A stretch of 64,000 nt of DNA. It comes from Clusia tigrina. Taxonomy: Eukaryota > Arthropoda > Insecta > Diptera > Clusiidae. The stretch is taken from contig OV050030.1 in assembly GCA_920105625.2 (NCBI GenBank), positions 211,714,325-211,778,324 of the forward strand. The letters are read 5' to 3'. Below are positions 1-10,267 of the stretch, piece by piece. The notes below the pieces were generated by a model. That model was not told the origin of the DNA, ran no database searches, and saw only the letters and a program-made list of their open reading frames with translations. Numbering within the stretch: position 1 is the stretch's first letter; every line of letters starts with the position of its first letter. Position numbers and translations under genes: made by a program.

Positions 1-24
1 TTTAACTCAAGTAATCTTGATTCT

Positions 25-348
25 TTGTTTAATGACCTGTCTCTTATTAATTGGTCTGAATGTTGGCTGTTTAGCTTTGTCAATGAAAAGCTGGATTCTT
101 TAATGTACAGAATTGGTGATTTGTTTGACTTGCATGTTCCAATTGTTACTCGTTCTGTCACTAACAGCAGTTGTCCCTGGTTTACGAAGAATCCCAAATT
201 GGCTCTTCAAAAACAGCATAGGACATACAGTCAGTTGAAAAGAAATCCAACTGCATCTAGATGGGAAGAGCACAAAAGAGCTAGAAACGATGCAAACTCT
301 AATATTAAATTGGCTAAGCGCAGATATTTCATGTATAACTATGTTTAG
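25..348 (+). pseudogene. non-LTR ORF2 fragment, endonuclease-RT linker
   Basis: A 107-codon open stretch matches the linker between the endonuclease and RT of a CR1-like ORF2. It is rich in basic residues (NPKLALQKQHRTYSQLKRN) and holds the motif NSSCPWFTKNP. The same arrangement occurs on the minus strand at 30295-30897, which supports a shared family. It stops at about 348 and the coding trace resumes in another frame at 480, so this is a broken gene. The first Met here is internal to the original protein, not a true start. No catalytic residues lie in this piece. Confidence 0.6.
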
Positions 349-479
349 CACGACCTTCCAAGCAGCTGTCGAATAATTTAAGACAAGCTGGGGTATGCAA
401 TGGAAAATCTGAAGATTGTCAGATTGATCTGGGTATTCTGAATGACTATTTTGGTAGTAGTTCAGCGTCTGCTGATGAT

Positions 480-1331
480 ATGGCTGCTGTAGTTGCAAGG
501 GACTATCTTTCTGAATGCCCATTTGTGTTTATTTCTGTGGGTGAAGATGATGTTGCTCGCTGTGTCAACAAGATAAAGTCAAATGCGGCCGGAGAGGATG
601 GAGTTCCTATTAAATTTATTCAACTTATTTTGCTTTCATTGTTGTCTGCTTTATCAAAGGTATGTGAATCTCTCATGGCTGAGCAAATCTCAGAGCACGT
701 CAGAAAATTTCACCTTATTTCCCCACTCCAATCTGGTTTTCGGCCTGGACACAGCTGCTCCCATGCTGTTGTTAAAATATTGGATGACATCAGAGAGTCA
801 TTTGATATGGGACACTTGAGCCTGCTTTGTCTGTTAGATTTTTCTAAAGCATTCGTGTCTGTAGATGACTCATTACTATGTGAAAATCTACAGTTGAATT
901 TTGGATTTTCCAGCTCGGCGGTCCGTATGTTAAATAGCTACTTGGTTGGCAGCTCTCAAAGGGTTAGGGTGGGAAAGAGTGTGTCTGCGTTCAATAATTC
1001 AACCTGTGGGGTGCCTCAGGGCTCAGTGCTTGGTCCACTTTTATTTATAATGTTCATAGATGACATTTTCAGTAAGTGTCGTCATGTTACCATGCATGCA
1101 TATGCTGATGACCTTCATTTGTATTTGTCCAGACCTATTGGTATCATTGATGATTTAAGTGCTAGGGTAAACGAAGACTTGATAATAATAGCAGATTGGG
1201 CTAAAGCTAATAGGCTGAAGCTCAATTCCCAAAAATCATATGTCGTCCCGATTTCCAAGTCTGGTTACCCTTCTTCTGATATATCAACAATTTCGCTAAA
1301 TGATACAAACCTAAAATTGTTGAAAAAGTAA
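480..1331 (+). pseudogene. non-LTR reverse transcriptase (ORF2 fragment)
   Basis: This 283-codon frame encodes most of an RT domain, which would copy element RNA into DNA at a nicked target. Visible blocks are AGEDGVP near residue 37, LISPLQSGFRPGHSC, LLDFSKAF (first catalytic Asp), STCGVPQGSVLGPLLF and HAYADD at about residue 206 (nt 1101-1112, the catalytic Asp pair). The catalytic residues are present, but the palm region before LISPLQSGF is shortened compared with related RTs and the frame ends early at 1331. A degraded continuation follows in other frames. The protein would not be active. Confidence 0.75.
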
Positions 1332-1925
1332 AAAACCTAGGATACCACATTAACTCCGAACTATCCTGTGAGGATCACATAAATTCAGTGGTGAGTTATG
1401 GAATTTGAGGAGGACTGCATCATTTGTGCCTATTGAGACAAGAAGGAGGTCGGTGCTTCAGCTTATAGTGCCGATCATAACATACTCAGATGCTGTTTAT
1501 AGTAAACTTGACTAGGGTTTCAGGCATAAGGTGCAAGTTGCATTCAATAATGCTACAAGATATGTATATTGTTTAAGAAAGTTTGATTTTTCACTACTTC
1601 TGCTAATGCTCTTTTCTTCTTTTCTAATATTTTTGTTTCCTTTTTGTTTATTCATTGTCTTTCTGTTCTGACTTATTTCATAAAAATTATCTATTTTTTA
1701 ATTTAATTATTTATTTATTCACTTATTTATATCTTTAAATATTTATTTACCTGATCTTAACTTATTTATTTATCTGATCTAATAATTTAGTTTCATTTAA
1801 ATTACATTCTTAGTCTTAGTTTTAAGTAATTTTTGTTGTATATAATTCATTTTTATTCTGATATTTTTTGCCGCATTTAGAAGACTCTGTCTTATATGTG
1901 AACGCGTTTAAAATAAATTATAAAT
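1332..1925 (+). other. decayed RT C-terminus and 3' UTR of CR1-like element
   Basis: Short broken matches to the RT thumb and C-terminal part (for example a stretch reading NLRRTASF then ETRRRSVLQL) run to about 1590. The rest is AT-rich with repeated TTATTTAT words, as expected of a 3' UTR. No complete frame and no other gene was seen. Confidence 0.5.
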
Positions 1926-2474
1926 ATCTTCAATGAGTTCATATTTAGCAGAAACTCTATTTAATATATCCTTGTTTGATTTCTTTATAGTTGTGAGTAA
2001 ATCTTGAGATAGTTGAAGGACTTTGACTTGTGCAAATGATTTTGTTGCGGCATCATCTTCTTCGGCTGCCCAACATGTCTAATTCGTTTGCAATCAAGGT
2101 TCAAGTTCTTAGCTTTATCCAAACTGAATCCAAATGTTTTTGAAACATCCTTTCTTTTCAAATCATATACGAGTATATTATGCTTTTGTTTAGAATAGTG
2201 TCCAAACTTATCAACAGCTATTCTCAGATTGAAAAAATAGTTTTTTTTGGTGAATATAACTACAATTCTTCAACAATTGAAATGATTTCAATATTATGAT
2301 TATTGTGATCAGCTGATTGTGGTGACATTAACAACCGCAACCGATCAATCAGTTCATTTGGATCATCCCAAAATGTGTAAATAGGATTCTGTGTATTTAA
2401 TCTCATAAGACTGGGACCTAGACCAGAACCATCATGCACTTTACTTAATAATGATTTTGTTTCGATGCACATTA
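1926..2474 (-). pseudogene. Polinton/Maverick-like protein remnant
   Basis: Reading the minus strand, 2472-2260 encodes a 70-codon piece with the motif FWDDPNELIDRLRLL followed by EIISIVEEL. After a stop the next stretch reads VDKFGHYSKQKHN. I recognise this pair from uncharacterised arthropod proteins that usually sit in Polinton/Maverick-type elements (a DUF8207-like protein). This is recall, not a search. Its N-terminal part is missing: the trace ends abruptly at about 2475, where gypsy integrase sequence begins. It has the same strand as the Polinton ATPase remnant at 14151-14797, which suggests one original element later split by insertions. Function unknown. Confidence 0.5.
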
Positions 2475-2702
2475 TATGGACATTTTAATCAGCTGTCCAA
2501 TTTGTGGCCTGATTCATTTCTAAGATATACCATATCATTTATCTTTATTGTTTGAGGTTTGGTATCAATATCGTAAATTTCGTTTGATTTAATTTTTGCT
2601 TTTTCCAAAAGTTCATCAGCTATTTTTTGTGCGGTTTCAAGTTTAAATTTTAGTTCTCTTCCATAGTCGTCAATATTGTAAATAGGATCAATTTTTCCTT
2701 TT
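2475..2702 (-). pseudogene. Ty3/gypsy integrase C-terminal fragment
   Basis: The minus strand reads DPIYNIDDYGRELKFKL and then INDMVYLRNESGHKLD, which is the C-terminal region after the integrase core in 17.6/297/gypsy-like elements. It is the downstream continuation of the integrase at 7709-8634. The LOA-like element at 2708-7708 was inserted between the two parts. The frame ends at about 2489, and the final part of pol and the 3' LTR are missing. Confidence 0.75.
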
Positions 2703-2707
2703 AGCAT
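2703..2707. repeat. target-site duplication AGCAT, left copy
   Basis: AGCAT at 2703-2707 borders the A-rich 3' tail of the LOA-like element. The same five bases lie at 7709-7713 next to its 5' end. Outside these bases the gypsy integrase coding trace continues on both sides. Confidence 0.7.
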
Positions 2708-2801
2708 TTTTTTATTTTTTATTTTTTTTTGTCGGAACAATCTAGTAAGCGCAGCACTCAGACAGAGTATATATCCATTGTACTGCACTTAAGGTTCCCT
2801 T

Positions 2802-4022
2802 TTACTCTGTTTTAAATCTACACGACCTCCGAAGAAGTAGAAGTAGATCCTGTGGTGCCAAGGAGCCAAGTTGGTTACTCCTCAGCACATCAGTGCCAAA
2901 AATCCCGAACCTGATTCGAGCAAAGGCAGGGCAGACGCAAAGAAAATGGTCCGCCGTCTCGTCTTCCTCTCCACAGGCTGGGCACAGCGCACTGTCTGAT
3001 ATGCCAATCCTTTCCATGTGCCTAGCCCATAGAAAGTGCCCTGTCATCACGCCAACCAACAGCCTGCAGTCCCTCCTACCTAAATATAGAAGGAACCGTG
3101 ACCATCGGTTTGAGATAGCAGGTAGCATAATTTTCGTCCATCCGCAGCCTCTCTCAGCCCGCCATGCTCGCTTGTGGGTCGAAACAACCCACTTGTTTGC
3201 AGTGGCTTTGATGGCAGCGGAAGGGAGTGGCAGAACAGGCTCAGGGCCAATAAAAACAGCCTCGGAGCCCATCCTGGCCAAGGAGTCAGAGGTCTCGTTA
3301 CCCGCAATGCCAGCGTGTCCCGGGACCCAAGTCAACGTCAGACTATTATGTTTTCCAACACAATTTAGCCTGGATTTGCAGGACCTGACTATCGTGGAAG
3401 TGGTGGTCGGACTATCCAAGGCCATGAGCGCAGCTTGGCTGTCACTGCAGACACAAATAGATTTGCCTTTCCACCTGTTTTCCACAACAAAGTCCATCGC
3501 CTCAAGTATCGCATACACCTCCGCCTGAAACACAGACGCATGCAGACCAAGGGCAAAGAACCGACGGGTCCCACAAGATTCCACGAAGACACCAGAACCT
3601 GAACCTTCTTCAGTCCTGGAGCCATCAGTGAAAATACGGCAGCAGTGTTTGCCGGGCTCGTTCTCGGGATCTAACCATGAACGAGCCTCTGGCAGCAACA
3701 CATTGTACCGCTTTTCTTGTATGACGGTTGACGACATGGAGTCCGGGGGCATAGACAGGATTGCAGAATCGATGTCAGTGCCTGCGCCGTCGTCCAACAT
3801 CGAGCACACCCCATACCAGTGGCCAATATATTTCACTCTGCAGATGGCCTTAACGGCCTCTCCGCGGATGAAGACATCTAGTGGCGGGAGATTCACCAAA
3901 GCATCAAGTGCCGGGCCTGGAATAGTCGGAAATGCTCGGGTACAACATATGGCCACAGCACGTTGTAGTTTTGATAGAGCTTTTTTGACCCCTACAAGAG
4001 AGAGTCTGCTCATCCAAACCAT
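2802..4022 (-). pseudogene. LOA ORF2 C-terminus: RNase H and Cys/His end
   Basis: The 406-codon frame starts in the RT C-terminal region (IPGPALDALVNLPPLDV). An RNase H domain follows at roughly residues 125-255: FTDGSRTEEGSGSGVF (first Asp), then FQAEVYAILEAM (Glu), CVCSDSQAALMAL (Asp) and WVPGHAGIAGNETSD (His and Asp). RNase H would degrade the RNA strand after cDNA synthesis. The C-terminus has CPACGEEDETADHFLCVC, the Cys/His zinc-finger-like end typical of these ORF2 proteins. All expected RNase H catalytic residues are visible. The domain is cut off from the RT core by a frame break near 4022-4151. The long plus-strand frames opposite it are antisense shadows. Confidence 0.85.
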
Positions 4023-4150
4023 CGATGCATAGGTGATAATAGGTCTTACAATAGCTGTATAGATCCATAGGACATTACTAGGGGAAAGACCCCATGTCTT
4101 ACCAAATATACCCTTACACTGCCAGAAAACTGACAGTGCTTTGGATGTCT

Positions 4151-4507
4151 TCAGTTCGACATGTGTTTTCCAAAGAAGTTTGTTATCAAGGATGACTCCA
4201 TATTTTTGATTTTCTTGGATAGATGGATAGTGACTCCTTTTAGTGTAGGCAGAATAAGTCCATCAAGCTTTCTCCTTCTGGTAAAGAGGACAATACCAGT
4301 CTTGACAAGGATAGCCGATAGCCCATTCGCACTGCACCAAGTGTCAATCATATCCAGAGTTCTCTGCACCCTTCTGCAGACAATCATAAGGGATGGACCT
4401 GTCACAAGACAGCCAACATCATCCGCATATGCCTGAGCGTATACCCCCGAGTCATTAATGGCGTTAAGCAGGGGATCGATTAGAGAGCAATGGAGACAGT
4501 ACCCCAC
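4151..4507 (-). pseudogene. LOA ORF2 RT fragment with YADD
   Basis: This 118-codon frame carries the RT C motif AYADDVGCLV and the following palm and thumb region (CSANGLSAILVKTGIVLFTRRRK). It continues the RT whose earlier half is in another frame at 4464-6302. The two overlap by about 40 bases, so a small frameshift just after the GCPQGG block broke ORF2. On its own it has no function. Confidence 0.8.
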
Positions 4508-6302
4508 CTTGGGGACAGCCTCTATTAACCCCAGACGACACCAGCAAATCTTCCTCCGCCCGCACCGTTATGATTCTCTGGGCCAGCATTGAACGTATCC
4601 AGTTTACTAGGACCCGGTCTACGCCATGCCGCCTAGCAGAGCCGCACATACTGTCGAAAGTAGCATTGTCAAACGCACCCTCTATGTCCACAAAGATGCC
4701 TATTGCGTATTCTTTCCTGTCGATGGCTCGCTCTATCCTTCCAACAAGGTTTTGCAGAGCCGTCTCGCAGGATTTTCCGCTTTGATAGGCATGCTGAAAT
4801 GGAGAGAGTGGATGCGTCTTCAGAGACTCCCTACGCATGCGAAGCTCCACCAGCCATTCTAAACTTTTTAGCATGAACGAGGTCATACTAATAGGTCTGA
4901 AGCTCTTGGGATTGGTGTGGTCGTCTCTTCCAACCTTAGGAATGAAGGCAACCCTCACCATCCTCCAAGAGCGTGGTACATAGGCCAGTGCGAGACATGC
5001 AGTGAAGATCTTCTTCAGTGCTGCCATCACTAACTCAATGCCTTCCTTCAGCACAATCGGATATATGCCATCCAGTCCGGGCGACTTGAAGCTGTCAAAG
5101 GATTTGATAGCAAATCCAATAGCAGCCTCATTCGCCACAGTTCTGGCGACATACCAATCATGTCGAGAGGGCGCAGCTGCCTTGACAACATTTCCGACCA
5201 AAGGTGGTTGTTGACGGGCTATGCTTACCTGATTTCCTGGAAAGTGTGACTCCAACAGCAAGCTGAGTGTCTCACTTTGCCTCTTCGTATAGGAGCCATC
5301 AGGTTTCCTGAGCGACCCCAGCTTAGCGGTTTGGTCCTTTTTCAGGACTTTCACCAGTTTTGCCGTGTCACTCAGGGATTCGATATCACTGCAGAAGTCT
5401 CTAAAAGAAGTCCTTTTCGAGTCCCGAATTAGCTTCTTGTAGTCCCTCTGAACACGTCGATATCGTTCCCAGTCCTCGTCAAGATTCGTCTTGAGGGCCC
5501 GGTTGAGGAGTTTTCTAGACTCACGCCTCAGCACCTGAAGCTCTCGGTTCCACCATGGCACAGGAGTCCGGCTAAGATGAGGTCTAGTTGGGCAGGCTAG
5601 CTCGAAGCTGTTTGTTAGAGCGGTGTTGAGATGTTCAACAGCCGCCTCAATGTTCTGCTCCTTGCGAAGTCTCAGTGGCGTCACGTGATTGCTACGCAGT
5701 GCCTCCCTGAACTTCGGCCAGTCTGTTTTTCTTGGGTTTCTGGTGGGCAATGGCATCTGCGCCCGCTCGCCACACTGAAACTCAATGTATCTGTGGTCCG
5801 AGCACGAGTCTTCGGCGAGGACCCTCCAGTTTTTGATCGACCACCCCAGTCTTGGATTTGACAGGGTGACGTCAATTACCTCCTGCCTTCTCGTAGTCAC
5901 AAAAGTAGGCTGCCTGCCTACATTGTAGATGTTCAGGCTGGAGGAGGCAATACACTCGAAAAGTCTAGAGGCCCGCTCATTGCACTTGCTGCTGCCCCAG
6001 ATCGTATGCTGGGCATTAGCATCGCAGCAAAGAACCAGACCAAGACTGCGCCGCTCACAGAGCCCTACGAGAGTAGCGACCTTCCCAGGTGGCCGCGCCT
6101 CCAAAGCATCGTAAGGAAAGTAAGCAGATGCAATCACAAACCTCGACCATCCGTGCATACTCTTAAAACTAATCTCTGCCGCAACCAGATCCTGACAACA
6201 GAATGCGTCAAGGCAGGTCGCTGCGAGATGGGATGATATTATAAGACCGGCTCTAGGTCTAATCGAGTTTCTGTCATATATTATCGTGGCCCCTTTCAAC
6301 AA
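4464..6302 (-). pseudogene. LOA ORF2 endonuclease and RT, N-terminal part
   Basis: The frame has 612 codons. The first 250 or so residues form an APE-type endonuclease that would nick target DNA: LGLVLCCDANAQHTIWGS, FVTTRRQEVIDVTLSN and CSDHRYIEF with the catalytic Asp-His pair are visible. The RT follows with FRPISMTSFMLKSLEWL, SPFQHAYQSGKSCETAL, FVDIEGAFDN (first catalytic Asp) and GCPQGGVLSPLL, where the frame ends. The first Met is probably internal, since endonuclease-like sequence appears to continue upstream of 6302. RT motifs C onward lie in the next frame. Confidence 0.85.
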
Positions 6303-6522
6303 GCCAAGGCCTCAGAGGCGACCCCTAAAGACCCAGGGCTCTTGTACTGTTGTTATGTGGGGTGATGTGTGCAGCTGGGTGAGTCGTCTACTTAGGAGTA
6401 CAGTAGCGGCTTTAGAATGCTGCAAATTGATCTGCGTTACCGTCAAAGTACGATAGCTACGAGAATCGTCCGAGCCAATCATCTGGGAAAGACATGAAAG
6501 GTTACAGTCCCAAAGAAGAGAC

Positions 6523-7496
6523 TCAGACGGCTCCGGTACCGAGAAACCATGACATCAACAGTGGCCTCGTCCACTCGCACCACAAGACTAGCACCTTCTT
6601 TACCATCCCGGTTGCTACCCCTGGTGTGCGAAAGAACTCTCCAAAGCCTCGTGTTGATGCCAGGGTTCTGAGCACGCCGACAAGAAAGGACATCTGTGGC
6701 CAGCAGATGGCCTTCCTGAGGGACACGCCTGCTTCGCTATAGACCGCAAAGCGAGTGGTCCCCATGGGGGGCACGTCCTTGACTGCACCCCTGAGCCAAT
6801 CAAAGTTGGCCTGAGACGCGCACGACACCTGTAGAGTGCCGTCCTTTGTCTCATAGTCCCTCGCATTAGCTTCAGGACCGGAGGCAATGATGCGACGCAT
6901 CAGATGACCTTTGCAGTGTTTTATTTCTGCATCAGTTAGCTGATGGTCAGGCCCCAGCTTCCCAATCACCGCCATTGGTTGCGGGCCGTTAGCCTTCTCG
7001 CTGTACGATGGCTTGGCTGCACCTTTGGAAGTGCTTGGGCGAAAGTCCAGCTCACCACCCGCCACTGGCAGAGATTTCGCCGGGCAGATGGTTTTGCTGG
7101 ATACGAGGGGCTGGCAAGCTGCAGCTTATTGGCAACATTCTTCCCGCCACATTAGCCGCCACCGAGGTTTCGCTCGTACCCTTTGGGGTCGTGGCGCCAC
7201 CAGCAGTAACAGCTGCAGGGCAGGTGGGAGTGCTGTTTTCAGCAACAATCTTCCGCCGCTTACCTCGCGAGCGAGCTTTCGGAACGGTCAATCCCTCCGC
7301 GGGCTCGTTCCTCCGTCTCTGAAGAAGAAGAGATTGCGGTAACAATCCCCGTCTCCTCCAGGATGCGCTCTCGCTGATAAAGGCGAGAGACTTTAGCGAT
7401 GGTTGGGACCTCCAGAATCCGTGCCCCTGCCGCCGAAGCGGGTGGATTTCCACATGCGTGGGTTCCACCTGGAGTAATTAATATATTGTTGTCCAT
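6523..7496 (-). pseudogene. LOA ORF1 (DUF4780-like) in two frames
   Basis: Two minus-strand frames, 7496-7052 and 7065-6523, form ORF1 with a frame change near 7060. The N-terminal part is basic and low in complexity (GKRRKIVAEN, runs of Ala, Thr and Ser). The C-terminal part has the pattern YETKDGTLQVSCASQANFDW, then AVYSEAGVSLRKAICW, which I recognise as the DUF4780-type domain of insect LOA-group ORF1. ORF1 proteins coat the element RNA. No CCHC zinc knuckle is seen, unlike the R1-like ORF1 genes later in the window. A Met near 7496 is the likely start. Confidence 0.6.
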
Positions 7497-7708
7497 CGCC
7501 AGACAGTGGTTTTTGTTCGGGACTCCTCCCTAGCCAGTTTGGTCCGCGGATGGTACCCATTCTCTATACCATCATTGTGATAGACAAACAGCCATAACTC
7601 CCGCCCCTCCTAAGAGGTTCAGAAGTAATGTCATTTGCCTACCAAGGGTCCCCCTATCCGCCACCTGGGGACGCGTCCGATGGGATGTCAGGCAAATCCA
7701 ACATGGAC
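7497..7708 (-). other. 5' UTR of LOA-like element
   Basis: Between ORF1 and the duplicated AGCAT lies 212 bases of noncoding, relatively GC-rich sequence on the minus strand. It begins GTCCATGTTGGATTTGCC directly after the TSD, so 7708 is taken as the 5' end. I see no clear promoter motif, though elements of this type carry internal promoters here. Confidence 0.5.
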
Positions 7709-8634
7709 AGCATAAAATCATATGGTTTTACTGATTTTCCGAATTCTAATTCAAATGGGGTGTAACCGTGTGTTGTCGATGGTATGGTGTTGTAGCAGTA
7801 GGTGAAATATTTCAGCCAGTGATCCCAATCTAGTTTATTTGAGTATACGATATGTAGGATCTAATGTACTCATTGAATGTTCTATGAGATGGCTCGACCG
7901 TACCTAAGGTTTGGTGGTGGTATGCGGTTGAAGTTTCGTTTTCTATTTTTAGAAGTTTGCATATTTCTGAAAAAATTTCGTTTTTGAATTCTGTGACCAT
8001 ATCTGTTAAGATTTCATTTACTGGGCCCTAGACGAGTATGCAGTTTTCCACGATTGCTTGAGCTATAATGTTGGCTGATTTTTTTGGAATTGTTACTGCT
8101 ATAAGGAATTTGGTTAGTTCGCAAATTATGGTTAGTGCTTATTCGTTTCCATTAAATGATTTGGGTAGTGGACCTACAGTGTCTATTTGTATTAAGTCAA
8201 AAGCTTGGACTGGTGTATTTGTTTTTACAAGCGGTTCTACATGATTTATACCTGTTTTATTTAGCCTGCATTGGCTAAATTTTTTAATATATGACCTCAC
8301 GTCTGATGTCATATTTTTTTCAAAAATAAGGTATTTTTATTTTTGCTAGTAGTCGTTTAACCCCAGGGTGGCCTCCAAATATAGGGTCATCGTGATATTT
8401 TTGTAATATTTCCTGTTTTTGTTCTGGTGAACTAATTTCAGTGATTGTAGGTGTTATTGCAATGGTTACCTTTTTTAATATATTGTTGCCTATACTATTA
8501 AATTCATCGACGTCGACGTAATTAAATAAGTTATCATTGCTCGATATCTTTGAAATTTTCTTTGCCAACTGATGTTTCAAGTTTGGAAAATAATTGCGGT
8601 AGTTCAATCTTTCCATAAGCAAATAGAGTTTCAA
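7709..8634 (-). pseudogene. Ty3/gypsy integrase, decayed
   Basis: The minus strand at 8634-8320 encodes the integrase zinc-binding start (KYHDDPIFGGHPGVKRLL, the His pair). Further down, around 7860-7715, is the end of the catalytic core (STTHGYTPFELEFG). Between them the trace shifts frame and has stops. The integrase is broken at 7709-7713 by the LOA insertion and continues at 2702-2475. An active enzyme would join cDNA to host DNA. This one cannot be made as a single protein. Confidence 0.7.
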
Positions 8635-9301
8635 ATTTCAATTCAAATATTTGTCTTTTTCCATGGAATAGTTTTATAAATGAGGAAGAGATTAAACCAT
8701 TTTCAGAATTGGTCCACCTTTTTGTTATTAGTTTTAGGCTTGGTAACTTTTTTTCATGTGTCGTTATCGTGTTGTACACATGTTGTTTCATGTCATTGTT
8801 AGTTAGTAAATTTTTTCTATCAATTGAGTTGTCTTTAGATTTTGATCTAGTTACTACTTGATTTTCTTCTTTAAGTCGCTTGATTTGCCCAAAATCAATG
8901 CGAGATAAGGTGTCTGCACCAAAATTGTCTTTACCTTTTATATATTTTATTTCTAAATCAAATGCTTCTAGGTCTAGCCTCATTCTTGTAAACTTAGAGA
9001 AGGGGTTTTTCATGGCAAATAGATATGTGAGCCGTTTATGATCACTTTTGATCAAGAATTTTGTACCATAGATATATGGTTTGAAAAAGTTTATCGCCCA
9101 ATGTATGACTGTAAGCTCTTGTTCAATGCCTGATATGTTTGATTCTCCCTGCGTAAATGTTTTTGAACCGAAGGCTATTGGTAACTGTATGTCGTTGTGA
9201 TCTTGGCTCAATACTGAGCAACAAGCTATTTTACTTGCATCCGTTGTTATGCAAAAGGGTTTTTCGAAATCTGCATATTGAAGTATTTTTGGAGAGAGCA
9301 A
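8534..9301 (-). pseudogene. Ty3/gypsy RNase H and connection domain
   Basis: The 255-codon frame reads as the RNase H of a gypsy-like pol: FCITTDASKIACCSVLSQ (catalytic Asp region), IEQELTVIHWAINFFKPY (Glu) and FLIKSDHKRLTYLF (Asp), ending with GKDNFGADTLSRID, the usual RNase H-integrase junction. After residue 145 the sequence is the less conserved linker to integrase. The element lies on the minus strand with RT upstream (9382-9687) and integrase downstream, the normal gypsy order. Confidence 0.8.
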
Positions 9302-9381
9302 GGATTTTTTGAGGAATTGAAATGTTGAATGTGAAATGTCTAAACAAATGTGGATTTTTTCCTTGTTAATCTAGTTATACG

Positions 9382-9984
9382 TCAGGCGTTATGTGAGAAA
9401 TTTGGAATGAATCTTCTGTAATAGTTAACAAATACAATGAATCGCTTGCATTCATCTGGGTTTAGAGGTTTGGGATATGAAAGAATTTTATCAAATTTTG
9501 AATTGACCGGCAAAATGCATTGATACGAGTATGTGCATTTATGTCCTAAGAATGTTACCTGTGAGTCAAAGAATTTACATTTGTTTGGGTGAAGTTTCAG
9601 GTTTGTTTGTCTGCAGATGTCGAATACTGATTTTAAGTTTGAGAGCATGTGATTTTCGGAGCAACCTAACACTATGAGATCATCCAAATGTTTTGCCTGT
9701 CTCTAGTCCAGAAAATCTAAATGAACACATATCTGTAGAAAATGTAGTTATATTCCTTGAATTTTCATCAAGTTCTACTTAGTGAAATCCTGGTATGAGA
9801 TCTAAACATGAAAAATATTTCGCACGTCCTAATTGATCGAGTATATCGTCGATTCTAGGGAGTGGATATTTATCTGAAGCGAGTTTTTTTTAACTTTTCT
9901 GTAGTCTATTGCGAGTCTCCATTTATTTTCTGTTGAGTTTGTAACGACTCTTTTTATAGCTGGGGTAAACTTAGCGGTTCCAGG
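9382..9984 (-). pseudogene. Ty3/gypsy reverse transcriptase, decayed
   Basis: An open stretch at 9687-9382 starts at MDDLIVLG, a variant of the catalytic YxDD block, and runs through LHPNKCKFFDSQVTFLGHKC to FIVFVNYYRRFIPNFSHNA (RT end). Upstream, about 9970-9880, another frame reads NKWRLAIDYRKV, the RT fingers block. Between them are stops and frame changes. The trace ends against the unexplained block at 9985-11130. Part of a second fingers block (YNSPILRVPKK) lies beyond that block at 11131-11290, so the two halves may not come from one copy. Confidence 0.7.
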
Positions 9985-10087
9985 GGTCGTATACAGAAAA
10001 TATAATACTCCGGCGAGTTAAATTTTTATGGTGTTTATTTAAATTCAAAAATCAAACAAAACTACTTATTAATCTTAATCCTTTTCC

Positions 10088-10125
10088 TATATAAAAGATT
10101 TAACCTTTGTGTACTCGTTGTCAGT
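10088..10125 (+). promoter_or_regulatory. possible TATA box and initiator
   Basis: CTATATAAAAG at about 10088-10098 is followed near 10121 by GTCAGTCTCG, close to the arthropod initiator TCAGT. The spacing of roughly 30 bases is right for a core promoter. It lies at the start of the unexplained block, so it could be the promoter of a solo LTR. There is no transcript evidence. Confidence 0.35.
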
Positions 10126-10160
10126 CTCGGCAAATGTATGGTCCAGTGACACAGGTACCA

Positions 10161-10267
10161 CAGTAAGAAACCGATTGGAAACCTGATATTCTTACTGAGT
10201 TGCTATGTTCTGGTTGTGTACGTGACTTAGTAAGAAATCGATTGGAAACCTGATGTTCCTACTAAGT
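10161..10267 (+). repeat. two 40-bp hairpin repeats
   Basis: Two imperfect direct repeats at 10161-10200 and 10228-10267 share the core CGATTGGAAACCTGAT. In each one the ends pair (CAGTAAGAA with TTCTTACTG; TAGTAAGAA with TTCCTACTA), so both could fold into a hairpin. In the second copy changes in one arm are partly matched in the other. The role is unknown. Confidence 0.6.

Larger units (their letters stand above)
1..1925 (+). mobile_element. CR1-like non-LTR retrotransposon, 3' part
   Basis: This is the downstream half of a non-LTR retrotransposon that continues to the left of the window. It holds the endonuclease-RT linker, the RT core and an AT-rich 3' region. The linker resembles the one in the minus-strand element at 29391-32150 (both have an N-S-C-P-W motif), so the two look like copies of one family. 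The RT style (LLDFSKAF, GVPQGSVLGP, HAYADD) suits the CR1/Daphne/Kiri group of insects. The clade is inferred without a tree. The 3' end is set by eye near 1925, where an A/T-rich tail gives way to Polinton-like sequence. Stops and frame changes make it non-functional. Confidence 0.75.
2708..7708 (-). mobile_element. LOA-like non-LTR retrotransposon, near full length
   Basis: About 5.0 kb on the minus strand. From 5' to 3' it has a 5' UTR, ORF1 (7496-6523), ORF2 with endonuclease, RT and RNase H (6302-2802), and an A-rich 3' tail of A-runs broken by T. It is flanked by AGCAT duplications and sits inside a gypsy integrase gene. A C-terminal RNase H and a DUF4780-like ORF1 fit the LOA/Loner group. 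The exact clade is an inference. It is inactive: ORF1 and ORF2 each need at least one frame change. Confidence 0.8.

Noticed and set aside
2893..4032. Plus-strand frames of 211 and 134 codons
   Set aside because: They are opposite the LOA RNase H region, whose catalytic motifs are all on the minus strand.
10161..10267. Possible CRISPR-like repeat pair
   Set aside because: There are only two imperfect repeats with internal pairing in a eukaryotic element-rich region, and no cas genes.
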